A stretch of DNA of 41,663 bases, from positions 1-41,663 of the forward strand of contig JAKFWA010000061.1 of NCBI GenBank assembly GCA_021732995.1, written 5' to 3'. Source of the DNA: Planctomycetaceae bacterium. Its GTDB lineage: Bacteria; Planctomycetota; Planctomycetia; Planctomycetales; Planctomycetaceae. This document shows positions 17,055 through 26,863 of the stretch, one piece after another. The translations under genes were made by a program, and so were the position numbers. The number at the start of each line of letters is the position of its first letter. Within the stretch, counting starts at the first letter, position 1. Under the pieces are notes generated by a model, which saw nothing but the letters and a program-made list of their open reading frames with translations, had not been told where the DNA came from and searched no databases.

Positions 17055-17269
17055 ACAAGATGGGTTACTAGAGGCACTACATCCTGCCCGAATCGAACCC
17101 CGATTTCAACTCATAACAACGGATGAAGCCTGCGAGTTCGCCCCTACAATACGACGGACCCGGTTTTCGAAGACTCCGGGAAAGTGCCTTGAAAGACATT
17201 ATTGTCCGGTGATGGTGCCGCCAGAACGCCTGATAAGCCCGCTCGCCTTAGTCCTCGATTGTGTCGCTC

Positions 17270-17680
17270 ATGAATCTGCCCGAAGAACTTTTCAATCGCC
17301 TGTTGGCGGCTGCTCAAGACGCAGCTCGGCAGGCGCATTGTCCGTACAGCAACTTTCGGGTGGGTGCGGCGGTGCTGAGTTCGGACGGTGAGATCTTCTC
17401 GGGCTGTAATGTCGAGAACGCCTCCAGTGGCCTGACGGTGTGCGCAGAGCGTGTCGCGATTTTTCGAGCCGTGCTGGCAGGGAAGCGTTCGTTTCAGGCC
17501 GTTATGATCTATACCCCGACCCTCACGGCGACCGCGCCCTGCGGTGCGTGTCGGCAAGTGCTCGCCGAGTTCGGTGACATTCCCGTCATTGTCAGTTGCT
17601 GCGACGGACCTCATCGTTTGCAGACTTCGCTTAGTGAGCTGTTCCCGTTTGCGTTTGGGCCGAGCAACCTTGGTCGATGA
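17270..17680 (+). CDS. cdd: Cytidine deaminase
   Basis: Zn enzyme deaminating cytidine and deoxycytidine in pyrimidine salvage. 136 residues from the ATG at 17270; a GTG three codons upstream is possible and neither has a clear ribosome site. The small tetrameric class is indicated by CPYSNFRVGAAVL, GCNVENASSGLTVCAERVAIF (catalytic Cys-Ala-Glu) and PCGACRQVLAEF (two Zn cysteines). It is divergent from coaE, with a 215-base gap that holds no further gene I can support, and 83 bases ahead of the RNA methyltransferase. Confidence 0.95.
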   Translation: MNLPEELFNRLLAAAQDAARQAHCPYSNFRVGAAVLSSDGEIFSGCNVENASSGLTVCAERVAIFRAVLAGKRSFQAVMIYTPTLTATAPCGACRQVLAEFGDIPVIVSCCDGPHRLQTSLSELFPFAFGPSNLGR

Positions 17681-17763
17681 GAAGTCGCCGTTCGGCTTCC
17701 TGCATGTGCGACTTCCCGCGGTGATCTGCCGCGTCTGTTTTTCCTACGAAGATTCCATTCAAA

Positions 17764-19491
17764 ATGCCTCCGCGTGATTCCGATCGTCCTCAACGCAAAC
17801 AGTCGACTCGCAAGTCTGCGGCCAAACGTCCGCCGACGGATGACAAGCCGCGCCGCTTCCTGCACGACGGCATGACTGCGGAACTTCCGGACTTCAGCCA
17901 GCCGGCAACTCCGCAAACCGAGGATCAACCGCAACTCAAAGCGAAGTCAGGGGCCAATAAGTCGGAGCCGCAATCCAGTAGTCCGAAGGGCGGCGGTCCG
18001 AAACCAGGCGGCAAGACGGCTCGGCCTCCACGACCTGATCAATCGCGAGGCCCGCAACGATCTCCTGAATCGACCCCGCCTGCGCGGTCTCAAGCCCCGG
18101 TGGCTCCTCAACGAGTGGAACAACCGACGCTTGAAGTTGGTCAGATCCTGCGTCTGGGTTTGCAGTCGATCACGGCGGACGGTGAATGCATCGCGCGCAT
18201 CGGTGAGTTCCTGATGTTTGTCAGCGGCGGCATCCCCGGTGAGTTCGTGGACGTCGAGATCACGTCGATGGGTCCGGACTTCGGTCGAGCGCGCGTCGTG
18301 CGAGTTTCGGCGAAGGACAACACACGCATCGCGCCGAAGTGCAAACACTTCGGCGTGTGTGGCGGTTGTCAGTGGCAGCACATGACCTACGAAGCTCAAC
18401 TGCGCTGGAAGGAGAAGCTGCTGCTGGCGTCGCTCGAGTATTCGCTGCCGAAGATTCGCTTTCCGATCCTCGCAATGAAGCCTTGCGCCGAGCCGTGGGG
18501 CACGCGCAACAAGATCTATTATCAACCGCTGTGGCAGGTCCGCAGTGAATCACGACAACTGGTGCTCGGTCACAACCGGGCTCATTCGCCGACGCTGGAG
18601 CCGATTCAAGAGTGTCCGGTGCATCATCCTGTCGGAGACAAAGTCGCGCGGCTGGCGTTTCAGGTGATCCGTGAACGCGGCATCCTGATCGCGGATGCGA
18701 TGTCCGTGAAGCCAGGCGTCAAAGGCATTCTCGTTCGTACGTCGAGTACGACCAACAAGTCGCACGTCGTCATCGTCGCTACCGGCGAGCACATGGCAAA
18801 CGCGAGCGGTTTCGAGCAGCAGATCCTGAAGATCAACGGCGTTGAGGGCGTGCATCTTAACCTCCAGATGGACCCCGAGAGCACTTATCTGGGGCCGCGC
18901 ACCTTGCATCTGGCCGGCGAGCCACGGCTGATGGAAGAAATCGGGGACGTGAAGTTCCAGATCTCGCCGGATTCATTCTTTCAAACCAACATCCGCGCGG
19001 CTCGCACGTTATACGATGTCGTGTACCGCATGGTTTCCGAACAGCGCTGTGATCCGATTCTGGATCTGTATTCGGGAGTCGGTCTGTTCTCGCTGCCGCT
19101 CGCGAAACGCGGACGCACGGTGCTGGCCGTCGAAGAGAACGGGCAAGCTGTTGAAGATGGCCGGGCAACCGCCGAGTTCAACGGGATTCAGAACTGCGAG
19201 TTCATCGCCGACCGCGTGGAGCACGTGCTGAAGAGCATGCCGCGCGAGCAGAAGTTTCACACGGTCATCCTCGACCCGCCGCGCGAAGGCTGCATGGAAT
19301 GGGTCCTGCGTCTGCTGGGCCGCCGCTTCCGTCCGAAGCGGATTGTGTATGTTTCGTGCAACCCGACAGCTCTCGGCCGAGACCTCAACATGCTGCTGCA
19401 GAGCGGCTACCGCGTCGACGAGATTCAACCCGTCGACATGTTCCCACACACGTCGCACATTGAGTCCGTCACGCTGCTCAATCGTAAGTGA
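17764..19491 (+). CDS. 23S rRNA (uracil-5-)-methyltransferase, RlmD/TrmA family
   Basis: SAM-dependent RNA m5U methyltransferase. 575 residues. Residues 1-118 are a basic Pro/Lys/Arg/Ser-rich, probably disordered tail absent from E. coli RlmD. A TRAM RNA-binding domain follows (about 120-185, ITADGECIARIGEFLMFVSGGIPGEFV). The 4Fe-4S ligands are C193, C199, C202 and C284. SAM motifs are SPDSFFQTN, LDLYSGVGLFSLPLA and VILDPPREGC; the catalytic Cys532 lies in YVSCNP. The exact target base (U1939, U747 or a tRNA) cannot be told from the sequence, so no symbol is given. The basic tail may increase RNA affinity; that is inference. Confidence 0.92.
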   Translation: MPPRDSDRPQRKQSTRKSAAKRPPTDDKPRRFLHDGMTAELPDFSQPATPQTEDQPQLKAKSGANKSEPQSSSPKGGGPKPGGKTARPPRPDQSRGPQRSPESTPPARSQAPVAPQRVEQPTLEVGQILRLGLQSITADGECIARIGEFLMFVSGGIPGEFVDVEITSMGPDFGRARVVRVSAKDNTRIAPKCKHFGVCGGCQWQHMTYEAQLRWKEKLLLASLEYSLPKIRFPILAMKPCAEPWGTRNKIYYQPLWQVRSESRQLVLGHNRAHSPTLEPIQECPVHHPVGDKVARLAFQVIRERGILIADAMSVKPGVKGILVRTSSTTNKSHVVIVATGEHMANASGFEQQILKINGVEGVHLNLQMDPESTYLGPRTLHLAGEPRLMEEIGDVKFQISPDSFFQTNIRAARTLYDVVYRMVSEQRCDPILDLYSGVGLFSLPLAKRGRTVLAVEENGQAVEDGRATAEFNGIQNCEFIADRVEHVLKSMPREQKFHTVILDPPREGCMEWVLRLLGRRFRPKRIVYVSCNPTALGRDLNMLLQSGYRVDEIQPVDMFPHTSHIESVTLLNRK

Positions 19492-19571
19492 GTGGATTTT
19501 GTAGGGCTTTGCGAACGGCACATGGAATGTGCCTGCTACTTTGAATGCCAGTCCGTCATGTAGTTGGTTTT

Positions 19572-19597
19572 GCGTCCGTGTTACTCAACGCGGACGC
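19572..19597. repeat. Short inverted repeat between the methyltransferase and macrodomain genes
   Basis: GCGTCCG and CGGACGC flank TGTTACTCAACG, a 7-bp perfect stem. It is similar in style to the hairpin at 20245 but not the same sequence. There is no T-run, and it is likely a REP-like palindrome. Confidence 0.35.
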
Positions 19598-19691
19598 GAC
19601 GTGCGGAGTATCATGCGTGCGCCGAATCTGGTGACACATCAATGATCGGCCATGGGAGTTGAGGAACTCACCCGCCAGGAGGAACGGAATC

Positions 19692-20231
19692 ATGGTGGTG
19701 CATTTTGGGCCGTGCCGGATTGAATTGATTCAGGGCGACATTACACAGCAGGAAGTCGACGTCATCGTGAATGCCGCCAATTCCAAGCTGGCAGGCGGCG
19801 GTGGTGTGGACGGAGCGATTCATCAGGCAGCGGGACCAACGCTGATGCAGGAAACCCGCATGCTCTACCCGGACGGCTGTCCGACTGGCAGCGCGGTTGC
19901 GACGACTGCGGGACGACTGAACGCAAAATACGTCTTTCATGCCGTCGGCCCGATCTGGGCCGGCGGTGAACGCAACGAAAAGAAACTGCTGGCCAGCGCG
20001 TATTCCACCTGCCTGGATCTGGCGCGCGAGCATCGCTGCGACAGCATCGCCTTTCCGGCCATCAGCACTGGAGTCTACGCCTACCCGATTGATCTGGCTG
20101 CCGAGGTCTCCCTGACGACTACCCGCGACCTGATCAACCAACACAAAACGCCGACGCTGGTGCGTTTCGTGCTGTTCGGACCGGGGCCCTACGGAGCCTT
20201 CGCCCGCGTGCTGGAAGTGCTGGCAGAGTAG
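19692..20231 (+). CDS. Macrodomain protein (O-acetyl-ADP-ribose deacetylase type)
   Basis: A stand-alone macrodomain of about 179 residues, with the ATG at 19692 supported by AGGAGGAA 7 bases upstream. The ADP-ribose-binding and hydrolysis landmarks of the MacroD/YmdB class are all present: QGDITQQEVDVIVNAANS, the Gly-rich LAGGGGVDGAIH loop, CPTGSAVATTAG, and FPAISTGVYAYP. It probably hydrolyses O-acetyl-ADP-ribose or removes ADP-ribose from proteins in the cytoplasm. No toxin/antitoxin partner is adjacent. Confidence 0.93.
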   Translation: MVVHFGPCRIELIQGDITQQEVDVIVNAANSKLAGGGGVDGAIHQAAGPTLMQETRMLYPDGCPTGSAVATTAGRLNAKYVFHAVGPIWAGGERNEKKLLASAYSTCLDLAREHRCDSIAFPAISTGVYAYPIDLAAEVSLTTTRDLINQHKTPTLVRFVLFGPGPYGAFARVLEVLAE

Positions 20232-20244
20232 TCGGACCTGGCCC

Positions 20245-20271
20245 GTAGCATGGACGCCCCGTCCGTGCTAC
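20245..20271. repeat. 27-base hairpin, REP-like
   Basis: GTAGCATGGACG and CGTCCGTGCTAC pair almost perfectly around a CCC loop (one T-G). It starts 13 bases after the macrodomain stop. With no T-run after it, it could be a REP element or a Rho-type 3' end structure. The rest of 20272-20531 shows no supportable gene. Confidence 0.5.
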
Positions 20272-20531
20272 TGAGTAATACGGGAATTCGAGCAGTCTGC
20301 GGGTTTGCCATGAACTGGACGAATACGTCTAAGTGTGATGCCTGTCGGACGTTGTTTTGTCACGACGGCAAGCCGAAGTCGGTGGCGTTCTGGACTACGG
20401 CGAAGGAAAAGTCATCGCCCTGCGTTTGCTGTTGAACGAAGCTTCGCAAAATGCCGGGAACTGAATCTGAACCAAGAGATCGAAAGCGGCGACGAGATCG
20501 CGCCGCTGTTCTGAAATTCGGAAGGTCTATC

Positions 20532-23500
20532 ATGCGTCGGTTACTGACGGTGCTCACAGTCGCTCTGGCGATGATCGGAATGGTGGCCATGACCTTGATG
20601 TCGGTCGCGCAGGACAATCGGCCTCCCGCGCAGATCCGCGCGGAAGCCGCCAAGTTGCAGCAGCAAGGCAACTTCAAAGACGCCTACGAACTATTTCGCA
20701 AGCTTTGTCTGAACGACCGCACTGAGAAGGAGGCCGTTCCGGGCGACCTTGCGAACGGCGTTCAGTGCCTGCGTCAGTTGGGTCGAGAAGCCGACTTCGA
20801 TGAGTTCGTGGAAAGCACCGTGAAGGTGCATGCCAAGAACTGGAAGCTCCTGCAGCAGGCCGCCGCGCAGTATCGATCGGGCAACCACTATGGCTTCATC
20901 ATCAGCGGCAAGTTCGAACGCGGCTGGCGCCGGGAGAATACCGGTCGACAGGTCAACGCCGCTCAACGCGACCGGGCTCGCGGACTGCAACTGCTCGATG
21001 AAGCTCGACGTCTTTCAGCCAGTGACGACAATAAGTCGGCCGTCTCGCAGTTGCTGACCGAATACGCTCAGGTCCTGCGATTCGGCAACAACGGCTCTGA
21101 GGCTTGGCGTTTTCAGATTCTGTCGAACCTCGCCGAGCTGCCGGACTACGACGAAGGCCACTGGTGGGGCGGTCGTCAGGCTCAAGGCGCGCCGGTCGAT
21201 GAGAACAACGTCCCGGTTTATCACCAGGTGCCTGCGAGTTGGGAAGACTCGAAGTCAGATGGCGAACGGTGGCGCTGGCTGCTGGGTGAAGCGGTGAAGT
21301 TTCAACCGAATCGCAAGCAGGAAGTGACGCTGCTGTTCGCTCAGTTCTGCTACGAGCAATTCGGTGAGCAGACTTTGGCGCAATTCGGCTGGTGGCGTCC
21401 GGGCGACTTTGAAGACGAAGCGAATGACCGCAAGAAAGGCACGTACGCGCTGCAATCGCTGGAAGAGGATGAAACGATCGCCAAGCTGGCCACCGGCGTG
21501 CGGCGTTTCAAGCTGCCGGACGAATACAACTTCTTGAAGCTGTTCCGCGACGTCGTGGCGATGGGGAAGTCGAACTACGGCGAGCAAGCCTGGTCGCAGA
21601 TCGCTGGCGTCTTTCAGAATCGCCGTCAGTACGTGAATGCGGCTGAGACCTGGCGCAAGGCGATCGCCGAATATGGGCCGGGCCCAAACAATCATCGTCA
21701 GGCGAGCCTCGACCAGATCATCAACAACTGGGGTCGGTTTGAACCGACTCGCACGCTGGCGGCTGGAAAAGAAGCGGTTTTTGATTACCGCTTCCGTAAC
21801 GGAAAGTCCGTCGCGTTTGAGGCTACGCGCATCAACGTGCCGCTGCTGTTGAAGGATGTGAAGGACTATCTCACGAAGGCCATGCCGGAACGCCTGGATT
21901 GGAACAAGATCCAGTTGGGGCAGATCGGCCATCGGCTCGTCGTTGAGAACGAATCGAAGTATCTGGAAGGTCAGGCCACGAAATGGCAACTGGATCTGAA
22001 GCCGCGCGCCGAGCACCTCGACGACCGCGCGCAGGTCACAACGCCGTTGCAGGACCCCGGTGCGTATCTGATCAAAGCGCAAATGCAGGACGGCAACGCG
22101 AATTACATCGTGCTGTGGATCGCTGACACCGTCATCGCCAAGAAGCCGCTGGATCAGCAGCAGTATGTCTTTATCGCCGATGCCGAAACTGGCCGACCGG
22201 TCGTGAAAGCCAATGTCGAGTTCTTCGGCTGGCGCAACGAGCAGATTCCGAACACGAACCGCTTCCGCACAGTGACATCGAACTTTGCCGAGTTCACCGA
22301 TGCCGACGGTCAAATCCTGCTGGCTCAGAATCGACTTGATCAGAACATGCAGTGGCTGATCACGTCACGCGGCGAGAACGGCAAAGTCGAGGAGAAGAAG
22401 CGACTCGCTTTCCTGGGCTTCACGCACATCTGGTTCGGCCAGCGTCACGATGCGGAGTATTCAGGCCACAAGGTCTTCACGATCACGGACCGGCCGGTTT
22501 ATCGACCCGAGCAGACCGTGCAGTTCAAGCTGTGGCTGCGCGAGCACAAGTACGATCAGCCGGACAAGTCTCAGTACGCCAATCAGAATGTGAATGTCTT
22601 TATTCAAGATCCGCAGGGCAAACGCGTCTTTGAAAAGACTATCAAGACGGATGAATTTGGCGGCGTCGCTGACGAATTCAAGTTGCCGAAGACGACCGGC
22701 CTCGGTGTCTATCAACTGGTGATGGAGAACTACGGCGGCAGTTCGTTCCGCGTTGAGGAATACAAGAAGCCGGAATTCGAAGTCATCGTTGAGGCACCGA
22801 CGGAACCCGTACAACTCGGTGAGAAGATCACGGCGACCATCAAGGCGAAGTATTACTTCGGCGCCCCGGTCACGAAGGGCAAAGTCAAGTACACCGTGCG
22901 TCGCAGCAACCATGACGCTCGCTGGTTCCCGCGCGGTGACTGGGACTGGTTCTATGGCTCCGGTTATTGGTGGTTCGCAGCCGACTATACTTGGTATCCC
23001 GGCTGGGGCCGCTGGGGCTGTCTGCGTCCCATCGGCTGGTGGTGGCCGGCGCAGCAACTGCCGCCCGAAGTCGTCATTGAACGCGAAACCGAAATTGGCG
23101 ATGACGGCATTATCAAGGTGGAGATTGATACTCTGCTGGCCAAAGAGGTGCATGGGAATCAGGACCACAATTATTCGATTACAGCCGAGGTCGTCGATGA
23201 ATCACGCCGTACGATCGTCGGATCGGGCAGCGTGCTGGTGGCTCGCAAACCATTCAAAGTCTTTGCGTGGGTGAATCGCGGCTACTTCCGCACGGGCGAC
23301 GCCATCGAAGCGTCGTTCCAGGCTCATACGCTCGATCAAAAGCCAGTCGCCGGAGAAGGCGAACTCAAGCTGCTGCGTGTCACCTACAATGATGGTGAGC
23401 CTGTTGAGAACATCGTCGGCGAGTGGAAGGTGGCTACGAACGAAGAAGGCCGTGCCCGCCAGCAGATGAAGGCGGGAGATCCGGGCCAGTATCGTCTCTC

Positions 23501-26500
23501 TTACAAGGTCACCGACGCCAAGGGACACACGGAAGAAGGCGGTTATATCTTCACCATTGTGGGAGCCAACTTCACGGGCCGCGAATTCAAATTCAATGAC
23601 CTGGAACTCATCACCGACAAGCGTGAATACGCTCCGGGCGAATCCGTCAAGCTGCAGATCAACACCGATCGGCAGGATGGCACCGTAGCGCTATTCCTGC
23701 GTCCGGCGAATGGTATTTATCTCAAGCCGAAAATCATTCGCCTGCAGGGTAAGAGCACCGTGGAAGACATCGGCGTTGTACAACGTGATATGCCGAACTT
23801 CTTTATTGAAGCTCTGAGCGTTTCGAACGCTCAGGTGCACTCCGAAACGCGCGAGATCGTGGTGCCGCCCGAGAAGCGGGTGTTGAATGTGGAAATCACT
23901 CCGTCGACCGAACGCTATAAGCCCGGTGAGGACGCAACCGTCGATGTACGTGTCACTGATCAGGACGACAAACCGTTCGCGGGGGTCGTCGCCTTGAGTG
24001 TTTATGACAAGAGCGTTGAGTACATCAGCGGCGGCTCGAATGTTCCCGAGATCAAAGAATTCTTCTGGAAGTGGCGTCGTCACCATCATCCGCAGACGGA
24101 GTCGAGTCTGATTCCGTACTCGCATGGCATCGGTCGTCCGAATGTGCCGCAGATGGGTGATATCGGTCTGTTCGGTGGAATCGTCGATGACCTGCGGGAC
24201 GGAGTAAAGACGCGGCTGGGCGCGGCCGTTCCAGGGCGTGGAAGATCCATGATGAAGAGCGCCATGGCAGGCGACGCCATGGAGGGAGCAAGGCCAATGG
24301 CTGCCACTGCTGCAGCACCGGGTGGGCCACCGATGGATCGACTGTCGTCTCTCGCAGAGGCTGAGGTCGCGAAGGATGCGGGACCCGCTGGTGGTGCTCC
24401 CACCGTAGAACCAGCGGTGCGTTCGAACTTCGCCGACACCGCGTTCTGGGCGGCCTCGCTGACGACAGGTAAAGACGGTCGCGCAACGGCGAAGTTCAAG
24501 ATGCCGGACAGTCTGACCAGTTGGAAGATGCGAGCCTGGGGCATGGGGCACGGCACGAAAGTCGGTCAAGGTGACGTGACCGTCGTGACTGCGAAGAACC
24601 TGCTGGTGCGTTTGCAGGCGCCGCGTTTCTTCGTCGAGAAGGACGAAGTCGTGCTGTCCGCCAACGTGCACAACTACCTCGACAAAGACAAGGACGTGAA
24701 GGTTGCTCTGGAGTTGGATAACACCACGCTGAAAGGCATGGTGTCTGAATCCGGCAAGAACGATCTCACTCGCACCGTGAAGATCAAAGCGGGCGGCGAG
24801 GAACGCATCGATTGGCGCGTGAAGGTCGCAGCCGAAGGGCAGGCTGTCGTCCGCATGAAGGCGCTGACCGATACCGAATCCGATGCTGTCGAACAAAAAT
24901 TCCCGTGCTTCGTGCATGGCATGCTGAAGACCGAATCGTTCTCGGGAGTCGTGCGACCGGATGAGAAGTCGGGCTCGCTGAAGCTCAATGTTCCTGCTGA
25001 GAGACGGCCGGAACAAACACGGCTTGAACTGCGGTACTCACCGACATTGGCGGGCGCGATGGTGGATGCTCTGCCGTATCTCGTCGACTACCCCTACGGC
25101 TGTACCGAGCAGACATTGAACCGCTTCGTGCCGACGGTCATCACGCAGCGCATTTTGCAGAAGATGAATCTGGATCTCGATGCGATTCGCGAGAAACGCA
25201 CGAACCTGAATGCTCAGGAAATCGGCGACGACAAGGAACGCGCCGGCCGCTGGAAGAAGTACGACCGCAATCCGGTCTTCGATGCTGAAGAAGTCACGGC
25301 GATGGTCAAGGATGGCGTGCAGAAGCTGACGTCGATGCAGCTCAGCGACGGCGGCTGGGGCTGGTTCAGCGGTTTCGGAGAACACTCTTGGCCGCACACC
25401 ACGGTTGTCGTCGTGCATGGGTTGCAGGTAGCGACTCAGAACGATGTCGCTCTAGTGCCTGGCGTCCTGGAACGCGGTGTTGAATGGCTCAAACGCTACG
25501 AAGACGAGCAAGTCCAGAAGTTGAAGAATGCGCCGACGAGGACAAGTCCATGGAAGGAGAAGGCTGATGATCTGGACGCGATGATCTTCCTGACGCTGAA
25601 TGACGCCAAGTCAGTTAATACCGAGATGCGTGCGTTCCTGTACCGCGATCGCGTCGATCTGTCGGTGTATGCGAAGGCTGTGCTGGGACTGGCTCTGCAC
25701 AAGCAGGAACGCATCGAAGAACGCGACATGCTGCTGAAGAACATCGAGCAGTTTGTCGTGGAGGACGACGAGAACCAGACGGCCTACCTGAAGCTGCCAG
25801 CCAATACCTGGTGGTGGATGTGGTACGGCAACGACATCGAAGCCAACGCGTGGTACTTGAAGCTGCTGAGCGCGACCGACCCGCAAGGCCGCCGCGCGTC
25901 GCGGCTGGTGAAGTATATACTCAATAACCGACACAATGGCACCTACTGGCGCAGCACGCGTGATACTGCGTACTGCATCGAAGCGTTGGCCGACTATCTG
26001 AAGGCCAGCGGCGAAGCGAAGCCTGACATGACCGTCGAAGTCGTAGTCGATGGCGCCGTGAAGAAGACGGTGAAGATCGATCACACCAACCTGTTCCACT
26101 TCGACAACAAGCTGGTGCTGGAGGGTGACGCTCTAGCGAATGGTGAGCACACCGTTGAGATCCGACGCACTGGTACCGGACCGGTCTACTTCAACGCCTA
26201 CCTCACGAACTTCACTCTGGAAGACTTCATCACGAAGGCCGGCCTCGAGGTGAAGGTTCAGCGCAAGTTCTTCAACCTGACGCGCGATGATAAACAGACG
26301 AAGGTCGCTGGTGCTCGCGGCCAGGTCGTCAACCAAAGAACCGAAAAGTTCATCCGCACGGAGCTGCCGGATCTGTCCAAGGTGAAGAGTGGCGACCTGA
26401 TCGAAGTGGAGCTCGATATCGATTCCAAGAACGACTACGAGTACATCCTCTTTGAAGACATGAAGGCCGCCGGGACTGAGCCGGTCGAAGTGCGGTCGGG

Positions 26501-26717
26501 CTACAACGGCAACGAGATGCACGCTTATGTCGAGTACCGCGACGAACGGGTGTGCCTCTTCGTGCGAGCCCTCAACCGCGGTCATCACTCGGTGAGCTAC
26601 CGCATCCGAGCTGAAATTCCCGGCAAATTCAGCGCGCTGCCGACGAAGGCCTCCGCGATGTACTCGCCGGAACTGAAGGCGAACTCGGACGAAATGCGAC
26701 TGTTGATCGAGGATTGA
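20532..26717 (+). CDS. Very large secreted alpha-2-macroglobulin family protein
   Basis: 2061 residues from the ATG at 20532, supported by GGAAGG 6 bases upstream; the frame is open 27 codons further. A signal peptide covers residues 1 to about 27 (MRRLLTVLTVALAMIGMVAM). A planctomycete-type helical N-terminal region follows (about 30-420), then macroglobulin strands including YVFIADAETGRPV and VYRPEQTVQFKLWLREH. A Met/Ala/Gly/Pro-rich stretch near 1217-1300 could be the bait region. The intact thioester motif PYGCTEQ has Cys1524 as the thioester Cys, and an alpha/alpha-toroid TED domain follows (about 1510-1850). By family it traps proteases in the periplasm or at the surface. A Trp-rich insert (about 797-842) carries 11 Trp residues. 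No penicillin-binding protein 1C gene, the usual E. coli partner, is next to it. Confidence 0.94.
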   Translation: MRRLLTVLTVALAMIGMVAMTLMSVAQDNRPPAQIRAEAAKLQQQGNFKDAYELFRKLCLNDRTEKEAVPGDLANGVQCLRQLGREADFDEFVESTVKVHAKNWKLLQQAAAQYRSGNHYGFIISGKFERGWRRENTGRQVNAAQRDRARGLQLLDEARRLSASDDNKSAVSQLLTEYAQVLRFGNNGSEAWRFQILSNLAELPDYDEGHWWGGRQAQGAPVDENNVPVYHQVPASWEDSKSDGERWRWLLGEAVKFQPNRKQEVTLLFAQFCYEQFGEQTLAQFGWWRPGDFEDEANDRKKGTYALQSLEEDETIAKLATGVRRFKLPDEYNFLKLFRDVVAMGKSNYGEQAWSQIAGVFQNRRQYVNAAETWRKAIAEYGPGPNNHRQASLDQIINNWGRFEPTRTLAAGKEAVFDYRFRNGKSVAFEATRINVPLLLKDVKDYLTKAMPERLDWNKIQLGQIGHRLVVENESKYLEGQATKWQLDLKPRAEHLDDRAQVTTPLQDPGAYLIKAQMQDGNANYIVLWIADTVIAKKPLDQQQYVFIADAETGRPVVKANVEFFGWRNEQIPNTNRFRTVTSNFAEFTDADGQILLAQNRLDQNMQWLITSRGENGKVEEKKRLAFLGFTHIWFGQRHDAEYSGHKVFTITDRPVYRPEQTVQFKLWLREHKYDQPDKSQYANQNVNVFIQDPQGKRVFEKTIKTDEFGGVADEFKLPKTTGLGVYQLVMENYGGSSFRVEEYKKPEFEVIVEAPTEPVQLGEKITATIKAKYYFGAPVTKGKVKYTVRRSNHDARWFPRGDWDWFYGSGYWWFAADYTWYPGWGRWGCLRPIGWWWPAQQLPPEVVIERETEIGDDGIIKVEIDTLLAKEVHGNQDHNYSITAEVVDESRRTIVGSGSVLVARKPFKVFAWVNRGYFRTGDAIEASFQAHTLDQKPVAGEGELKLLRVTYNDGEPVENIVGEWKVATNEEGRARQQMKAGDPGQYRLSYKVTDAKGHTEEGGYIFTIVGANFTGREFKFNDLELITDKREYAPGESVKLQINTDRQDGTVALFLRPANGIYLKPKIIRLQGKSTVEDIGVVQRDMPNFFIEALSVSNAQVHSETREIVVPPEKRVLNVEITPSTERYKPGEDATVDVRVTDQDDKPFAGVVALSVYDKSVEYISGGSNVPEIKEFFWKWRRHHHPQTESSLIPYSHGIGRPNVPQMGDIGLFGGIVDDLRDGVKTRLGAAVPGRGRSMMKSAMAGDAMEGARPMAATAAAPGGPPMDRLSSLAEAEVAKDAGPAGGAPTVEPAVRSNFADTAFWAASLTTGKDGRATAKFKMPDSLTSWKMRAWGMGHGTKVGQGDVTVVTAKNLLVRLQAPRFFVEKDEVVLSANVHNYLDKDKDVKVALELDNTTLKGMVSESGKNDLTRTVKIKAGGEERIDWRVKVAAEGQAVVRMKALTDTESDAVEQKFPCFVHGMLKTESFSGVVRPDEKSGSLKLNVPAERRPEQTRLELRYSPTLAGAMVDALPYLVDYPYGCTEQTLNRFVPTVITQRILQKMNLDLDAIREKRTNLNAQEIGDDKERAGRWKKYDRNPVFDAEEVTAMVKDGVQKLTSMQLSDGGWGWFSGFGEHSWPHTTVVVVHGLQVATQNDVALVPGVLERGVEWLKRYEDEQVQKLKNAPTRTSPWKEKADDLDAMIFLTLNDAKSVNTEMRAFLYRDRVDLSVYAKAVLGLALHKQERIEERDMLLKNIEQFVVEDDENQTAYLKLPANTWWWMWYGNDIEANAWYLKLLSATDPQGRRASRLVKYILNNRHNGTYWRSTRDTAYCIEALADYLKASGEAKPDMTVEVVVDGAVKKTVKIDHTNLFHFDNKLVLEGDALANGEHTVEIRRTGTGPVYFNAYLTNFTLEDFITKAGLEVKVQRKFFNLTRDDKQTKVAGARGQVVNQRTEKFIRTELPDLSKVKSGDLIEVELDIDSKNDYEYILFEDMKAAGTEPVEVRSGYNGNEMHAYVEYRDERVCLFVRALNRGHHSVSYRIRAEIPGKFSALPTKASAMYSPELKANSDEMRLLIED

Positions 26718-26863
26718 TCGGGTCGAGGCAGTCCAACAAATGGCGCGAAGTCACCGTTCAATGGTGGTGACTTCACTGCGCACGTAGAACTCCACTGCGC
26801 CGCATTCGCCGCGCTTCGACAGTCGTCGGGCGCGACAGGCAGTACGTGAGTGGAGACGAGAGA

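Noticed and set aside
20250..20435. 61-codon frame with several Cys (CDAC, CVCC)
   Set aside because: It begins inside the hairpin at 20245 and has no ribosome site. The Cys pairs are not in a known zinc-ribbon spacing.
23691..25016. 441-codon frame antisense to the macroglobulin gene
   Set aside because: A long shadow frame is expected opposite a G/C-rich gene with strong third-position bias. There are no motifs or start signal.
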